A stretch of DNA of 9,167 nt from an uncultured Sphingomonadales bacterium (GTDB lineage Bacteria > Pseudomonadota > Alphaproteobacteria > Sphingomonadales > Sphingomonadaceae), in the NCBI GenBank assembly GCA_903911985.1, contig CAIWFP010000046.1:1-9167 (forward strand), written 5' to 3'. How positions within the stretch are numbered: position 1 is the stretch's first letter; every line of letters starts with the position of its first letter. This document shows, piece after piece, positions 4,804 through 9,167 of the stretch. The notes below the pieces were generated by a model. The model was not told where the DNA came from. It ran no database searches and saw nothing but the letters and a program-made list of their open reading frames with translations. The position numbers and the translations under genes were made by a program.

Positions 4804-6255
4804 ATGAGCTTTACCGCCGATCGTCTGTTACTTTTCGGCGCAACGGGCGATCTGTCCCAGCGCATGCTGCTGCCCTCGCTGTGCGCGCTGCATGCCGATG
4901 GGCTGCTGAGCCCGGACCTGCAGATCATCGGCACGGCCCGTTCCGATCTGGATGATGCCAGCTTTCGCAATTTCGCGCGGGGCGCGCTGGAAAAATTCAT
5001 GCCGGCGGATCGGCGTGGCAGCATGGGCGTGTTTCTCAACCGGCTGCATTTCCAGCCGCTGGATGCGACGCAAACGGAGCATTTCGGCAATCTGGCCAAG
5101 GCGGTGGGCACCCCGGGTCAGGGGCTGGCGATTTTCCTCTCCACCGCCCCCAGCCTGTTTGAGGCGACCATCGCCGGGCTGGTGGCCAGCGGCCTTACCG
5201 GCCCCACCACCCGCATCGGTCTGGAAAAGCCGCTGGGCACGGATCTCACTTCCAGCCGCCATATCAACGATGCCGTGGCGCACGCCTTTCCGGAAGACCG
5301 CATTTTCCGCATCGATCATTATCTGGGCAAGGAGACGGTGCAGAATCTGCTGGCACTGCGCTTTGCCAATATCATGTTCGAGCCGCTGTGGAACGCGGCG
5401 CATATCGACCATGTTCAGATCACCGTCGCTGAAACCGTGGGGCTGGAAGGCCGCGTCGGCTTTTACGACGGCGCGGGCGCGCTGCGCGACATGGTGCAGA
5501 ACCATATGCTGCAATTGCTGGCGCTGGTGGCGATGGAGCCACCCTCCAGCTATAATGCCACCGCCGTGCGCGATGAAAAGGTGAAGGTGCTGCGTTCGCT
5601 CCGCCGGGTGGCGGCCGACGAGACAGTGCGCGGGCAATATGGCGAAGGGGCCATTTCGGGCAAGGCGGTGCCGGGCTATGTCGGCGAACTGGGCCAGCCG
5701 TCGGACACGGAAACTTTCGTCGCCATCAAGGCGCATATCGACAACTGGCGCTGGCACGGCGTGCCCTTCTATCTGCGCACCGGCAAGCGCCTGCCCCACC
5801 GCGTGACCGAGATCGTGGTGAATTTCCGCCCGGTGCCGCACTCGATCTTTGGCGGGCCAAATGCCACCGGGGGCGCCTCCACCCCGCCCAACCAGCTGGT
5901 CATCGGCATTCAGCCCGAGGAGAACATCACCCTGTCGCTGATGGCGAAAGTGCCGGGTCTGGATCGCGAAGGGCTGCGCCTGCGCCGGGTGCCGCTGAAC
6001 ATTGCCATGGCCGATGCCTTTGCCGGACCGCAGCGCCGCATCGCCTATGAACGGCTGCTGCTCGATCTGATCGAGGGCGACCAGACCCTGTTCGTGCGCC
6101 GCGACGAGGTGGAGGCCCAGTGGGACTGGGTCGATGCCATCCGATCCGTATGGGACGCGGGCGGGCTTGCCGCCAGGCCCTATCCCTCAGGCACCTGGGG
6201 CCCCACCAGCGCCATCGCCCTGGCCGAACGCGACGGAGTGACGTGGCATGAGTAA
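4804..6255 (+). CDS. zwf: Glucose-6-phosphate 1-dehydrogenase
   Basis: A 483-residue cytoplasmic enzyme that oxidises glucose 6-phosphate to 6-phosphogluconolactone with NAD(P)+, the entry step of the Entner-Doudoroff pathway. The nucleotide-binding motif GATGDLSQRMLLPSL lies at residues 12-26. The active-site signature RIDHYLGKE is at 169-177 (Asp171 and His172, Lys176 for substrate binding), and the catalytic base His is at 234 (QNHMLQLLAL). Length is normal for the family. The frame is open further upstream (from 4729), but the ATG at 4804 is chosen because GGGGAA precedes it and the protein then begins MSFTADRLLLFGATGD, as expected. It is the first gene of the operon, and its stop overlaps the edd start by 8 bp (ATGAGTAA, 6248-6255). 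Confidence 0.97.
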   Translation: MSFTADRLLLFGATGDLSQRMLLPSLCALHADGLLSPDLQIIGTARSDLDDASFRNFARGALEKFMPADRRGSMGVFLNRLHFQPLDATQTEHFGNLAKAVGTPGQGLAIFLSTAPSLFEATIAGLVASGLTGPTTRIGLEKPLGTDLTSSRHINDAVAHAFPEDRIFRIDHYLGKETVQNLLALRFANIMFEPLWNAAHIDHVQITVAETVGLEGRVGFYDGAGALRDMVQNHMLQLLALVAMEPPSSYNATAVRDEKVKVLRSLRRVAADETVRGQYGEGAISGKAVPGYVGELGQPSDTETFVAIKAHIDNWRWHGVPFYLRTGKRLPHRVTEIVVNFRPVPHSIFGGPNATGGASTPPNQLVIGIQPEENITLSLMAKVPGLDREGLRLRRVPLNIAMADAFAGPQRRIAYERLLLDLIEGDQTLFVRRDEVEAQWDWVDAIRSVWDAGGLAARPYPSGTWGPTSAIALAERDGVTWHE

Positions 6256-8110
6256 CTTGGGCATGAGTGACCTTCACCCCACTGTCGCGCGCGTTACCGC
6301 CCGCATTATCGAGCGTTCCCGCCCCGGCCGGCAACGCTACCTCGATCTCATCGCCGCCGAGGGTGAGCGCCACACCGGGCGTGGATTCCTCTCGTGTTCA
6401 AATCTCGCCCATGGCTTTGCGGCGAGCGAGGGCGACAAGCCCGCCATCGCGCAAGGCCACGCCCCCAATCTCGGCATCGTCACCGCCTATAACGACATGC
6501 TCTCGGCGCATCAGCCCTATGCCCGCTACCCCGAGGCGATGAAGCTCTATGCCCGGGAGGTGGGCGCCACGGCGCAGGTCGCGGGCGGCGTCCCCGCCAT
6601 GTGTGATGGCGTGACGCAGGGGCAGGATGGCATGGAGCTGTCGCTGTTTTCCCGCGATGTCATCGCGCTCTCCACCGGCGTCGCCCTCAGCCACGCCATG
6701 TTCGACGGTGTGGCCCTGCTGGGCAGTTGCGACAAGATCGTGCCGGGTCTGCTGATCGGCGCCCTGCGGTTCGGGCATTTGCCCACAGTCTTCGTGCCCA
6801 GCGGCCCCATGCCCAGCGGTATTGCCAACAAGGAAAAGCAAAAAGTCCGCCAGCTCTATGCGGAAGGGAAAGTGGGCCGCGCCGAACTGCTGGCCAGCGA
6901 GAGCGCCAGCTACCATTCGCCCGGCACCTGCACTTTCTACGGCACCGCCAATTCCAATCAGATGATGATGGAGATGATGGGCCTGCATATTCCCGGCGCC
7001 GCCTTCGTGCCGCCGAACACCCCGCTGCGCAGCCAGCTGACCCGGGCGGCGGTGCATCGGCTGGCGGCGATCGGCAAGAACGGCGCCGACCCGCGCCCGC
7101 TGGGCAAGGTGGTCTGCGAAAAGGCGATCGTGAACGCGGTGGTCGGCCTGCTGGCCACCGGCGGCAGCACCAACCACGCCATCCATCTGCCCGCCATGGC
7201 GCGGGCGGCGGGCATCAGCCTCGACTGGACCGACATCGACGAGCTTTCCGCCGTGGTGCCGCTGATCGCGCGGGTCTATCCCAATGGCTCCGGCGATGTG
7301 AACGCCTTCCACGCGGCGGGCGGCATGGGCTATGTCGTGCGCGAGCTGTTAGGTGCGGGTCTGGCCCATGCGGATATCCTCACCATCGCGGCGGGCGGTA
7401 TGGCGGCCTATGCCGAGGAACCGGTGCTGGCGGGCGAGGCGCTCACCTGGCGCCCGCTTCCGCAAGACAGCGGCGATGACTCCATGCTGCGCCCCGCCGC
7501 CGCTCCTTTCTCGCCCGATGGCGGCATGCGGCTGGTGGCGGGCAATCTCGGCCGCGCGACGTTCAAGACCAGCGCCGTGGACGAAGCGCGCTGGACCATC
7601 GAGGCCCCCGCGCGCGTGTTCGACAGTCAGGAGGCGGTGCAGGAGGCCTTCAAGGCTGGCGAACTGGATCGCGACGTGGTGGTTGTCGTGCGCTTTCAGG
7701 GCCCCCGCGCCAATGGCATGCCCGAGCTGCACAAGCTGACGCCTCCCTTGGGCGTGTTGCAGGACAAGGGCTTCAAGGTGGCCCTCGTCACCGATGGCCG
7801 CATGTCCGGCGCCAGCGGCAAGGTGCCCGCCGCCATTCACGTGACGCCAGAGGCCTTGTCGACCGTTTCGCATACCCTGGGCGTTGCCGGCACATGCGGC
7901 CCGCTGGCCTATGTGCAGGATGGCGACATGATCCGCCTGTGCGCCCATACAGGTTCGCTAACGGTGCTGGCCGATCTCTCAGGCCGCGAGCCGGCAACGC
8001 CTCCTCCAGCCGGTATGGGCATGGGCCGCGAGCTGTTCGCCATGATGCGCGCCGGTGCTGATGGTGCCGAGCAGGGCGGATCGGCCATGCTCGCGCTGGC
8101 CGGGCTGTAA
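6248..8110 (+). CDS. edd: Phosphogluconate dehydratase
   Basis: A 620-residue IlvD/Edd-family enzyme that dehydrates 6-phosphogluconate to 2-keto-3-deoxy-6-phosphogluconate (KDPG), the signature reaction of the Entner-Doudoroff pathway. The cysteines expected to hold the iron-sulfur cluster are present: Cys119 (AMCDGVTQG), Cys161 (GSCDKIVPG) and Cys228 (GTCTFYGTANSNQ). The C-terminal part has the family's TDGRMSGASGKVPAAIH segment. The length is slightly above the roughly 600 residues usual for Edd rather than the shorter IlvD dihydroxyacid dehydratases, and the operon context supports Edd. The ATG at 6248 has GGAG nearby; an in-frame ATG at 6263 is an alternative. The gene overlaps zwf by 8 bp and is followed by glk after 4 bp. 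Confidence 0.97.
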   Translation: MSNLGMSDLHPTVARVTARIIERSRPGRQRYLDLIAAEGERHTGRGFLSCSNLAHGFAASEGDKPAIAQGHAPNLGIVTAYNDMLSAHQPYARYPEAMKLYAREVGATAQVAGGVPAMCDGVTQGQDGMELSLFSRDVIALSTGVALSHAMFDGVALLGSCDKIVPGLLIGALRFGHLPTVFVPSGPMPSGIANKEKQKVRQLYAEGKVGRAELLASESASYHSPGTCTFYGTANSNQMMMEMMGLHIPGAAFVPPNTPLRSQLTRAAVHRLAAIGKNGADPRPLGKVVCEKAIVNAVVGLLATGGSTNHAIHLPAMARAAGISLDWTDIDELSAVVPLIARVYPNGSGDVNAFHAAGGMGYVVRELLGAGLAHADILTIAAGGMAAYAEEPVLAGEALTWRPLPQDSGDDSMLRPAAAPFSPDGGMRLVAGNLGRATFKTSAVDEARWTIEAPARVFDSQEAVQEAFKAGELDRDVVVVVRFQGPRANGMPELHKLTPPLGVLQDKGFKVALVTDGRMSGASGKVPAAIHVTPEALSTVSHTLGVAGTCGPLAYVQDGDMIRLCAHTGSLTVLADLSGREPATPPPAGMGMGRELFAMMRAGADGAEQGGSAMLALAGL

Positions 8111-8114
8111 GTCC

Positions 8115-9128
8115 ATGGACCTCGTGGCCATCGACATTGGCGGCACCCATGCGCGCTTCGCCATCGCCACTTTGGCCGCTGATGGCGCCATCACGCTGGG
8201 TGAGGCGGCGACGCTGGCAACGGCGAGCCACGCCAGCTTTCAGACCGCATGGGAAGCCTTTGCCGCCTTGCGCGGAGGGGGGTTGCCCCACGCCGCCGCG
8301 CTCGCCGTGGCGGCGCCCGTGGGGGATGCCGGGGATGCGGAGCGGGTCATTCGCTTCACCAACAACCCCTGGACCATCCAGCCCGCCAGATTGCCCGCTC
8401 AACTCGGCGTGGACAGGGTCACCATCGTCAATGATTTCGGCGCGGTGGGCCATGCCGTGGCCCACGCCGGGCCGGAGCATTTCCTGCATCTTGCCGGGCC
8501 GGATGTGCCGCTGCCCTCGGCCGGCACGCTGAGCGTTGTCGGGCCGGGCACGGGGCTGGGCGTGGCGCATGTCTGGCGCGATGGAACCCTGCTTAATCAC
8601 GGTGGCTCCTATCATGTGCAAGCCACCGAAGGCGGGCACATGGATTTCGCTCCGCTGGATGCCATCGACGATGCCATTCTCGCGCGGCTGCGCACCCGCC
8701 ACACCCGTGTCTCGGTGGAGCGGGTCGTCTCGGGGCCCGGTCTGGTGGACATCTACGAGACTCTCGCCGCCCTCGAAGGCCGCCCTATCACCCCGCTGGA
8801 CGACAAAAACCTGTGGCAGCGCGCCGCCAGCGCGGAAGACAGCCTCGCGGTCGCGGCGGCCGCGCGCTTCTGCCAGGCGCTGGGCTCGGTGGCGGGCGAT
8901 ATCGCGCTGGTACAGGGCGCCTGCGGGGTGGTCATCGCCGGCGGGCTGGGCCTGCGCATTCGCGATCAGCTGCTCACCTCCGGCTTTGCCCACCGCTTCT
9001 GCGCCAAGGGCCGCTTTGCCGGACTGATGGCGGCACTGCCGGTCAAGCTTATCACCCATCCCCAGCCCGGCCTGCTGGGCGCCGCCGCCGCCTTCGCCGC
9101 CGAGCATTTTACCAAGGAACCCCGCTGA
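8115..9128 (+). CDS. glk: Glucokinase
   Basis: A 337-residue ATP-dependent kinase of the E. coli Glk type (ROK-independent family) that phosphorylates intracellular glucose to glucose 6-phosphate, feeding zwf. It begins with the phosphate-binding motif AIDIGGTHARFA (residues 5-16), then shows the catalytic NDFGAVGHA (Asn106, Asp107), GPGTGLG (143-149), the glucose-binding TEGGHMDFAP (171-180) and an adenosine motif, VVIAGGLGLR, near the C-terminus. The frame is open further upstream inside edd, but the ATG at 8115 is chosen because the conserved N-terminus starts there. The edd stop is 4 nt before it and there is no strong ribosome site, so translation is probably coupled to edd. Its TGA overlaps the next ATG by one base. 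Confidence 0.95.
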   Translation: MDLVAIDIGGTHARFAIATLAADGAITLGEAATLATASHASFQTAWEAFAALRGGGLPHAAALAVAAPVGDAGDAERVIRFTNNPWTIQPARLPAQLGVDRVTIVNDFGAVGHAVAHAGPEHFLHLAGPDVPLPSAGTLSVVGPGTGLGVAHVWRDGTLLNHGGSYHVQATEGGHMDFAPLDAIDDAILARLRTRHTRVSVERVVSGPGLVDIYETLAALEGRPITPLDDKNLWQRAASAEDSLAVAAAARFCQALGSVAGDIALVQGACGVVIAGGLGLRIRDQLLTSGFAHRFCAKGRFAGLMAALPVKLITHPQPGLLGAAAAFAAEHFTKEPR

Positions 9129-9167
9129 TGACCCGCTCCATCGACACGATCATGACCCTGGCCCCGG
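9128..9167 (+). CDS. eda: KDPG aldolase, first 13 codons only
   Basis: The ATG at 9128-9130 overlaps the glk stop (TGATG). The visible residues, MTRSIDTIMTLAP, fit the start of sphingomonad-type KDPG aldolases (short leader, then an IM-x-x-AP-V-I-P-V-like strand). Together with the position after zwf-edd-glk this points to eda, which cleaves KDPG to pyruvate and glyceraldehyde 3-phosphate. The catalytic residues lie outside the window, so the call rests mainly on context. Confidence 0.75.
   Translation, partial: MTRSIDTIMTLAP

Noticed and set aside
4828..9107. Long minus-strand open frames opposite zwf, edd and glk (up to about 440 codons)
   Set aside because: They mirror highly conserved plus-strand enzymes in GC-rich DNA, where antisense frames stay open by chance; their translations are low-complexity and rich in His, Gly, Arg and Ala.

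Overview
The window joins a degraded and an intact piece of a small integrative element (about 1-4412) to a core metabolic operon (4804-9167 and beyond), with a tRNA-Ser gene at the boundary. The high GC content, the gene order zwf-edd-glk-eda (close to the Entner-Doudoroff cluster of Zymomonas mobilis) and the style of the proteins suggest an alphaproteobacterium, most likely of the order Sphingomonadales. The genus cannot be fixed from the sequence alone.

Right half (4804-9167, plus strand): zwf (glucose-6-phosphate dehydrogenase), edd (6-phosphogluconate dehydratase), glk (glucokinase) and the first 13 codons of a likely eda (KDPG aldolase). Genes overlap or are 4 nt apart, so this is one transcription unit. 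Together they phosphorylate glucose, oxidise it to 6-phosphogluconolactone, dehydrate 6-phosphogluconate and begin KDPG cleavage. No lactonase gene (pgl) lies among the genes visible here.

Boundary (4413-4503, minus strand): a complete tRNA-Ser(GGA) with encoded CCA. Its 3' end faces a tyrosine recombinase gene, the usual layout of a tRNA-targeted integrative element.

Left half (minus strand): integrase (3039-4271), an unknown 248-aa protein overlapping the integrase stop codon, a 128-bp regulatory gap, then a very tight run of five small genes: an AlpA/excisionase-like regulator, a Cys-rich zinc-knuckle-like protein, a second excisionase-like HTH protein of only 59 aa, a winged-helix replication-like protein, and a PC4-type ssDNA-binding protein. 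Below 703 the sequence becomes a mosaic of relics: a piece of a probable replicase with a YxxK motif, the C-terminal tip of a second tyrosine recombinase, and an open frame running off the left edge. No virion, conjugation or resistance genes are visible. The contents fit a compact, phage-satellite-like or self-replicating integrative element.

The most unusual signals are a 41-bp GC-rich hairpin repeat present twice, once inside the HTH coding sequence and once between genes, and a set of near-palindromic direct repeats about 54-57 bp apart inside the replication-like gene. The element's far attachment site was not found in this window.
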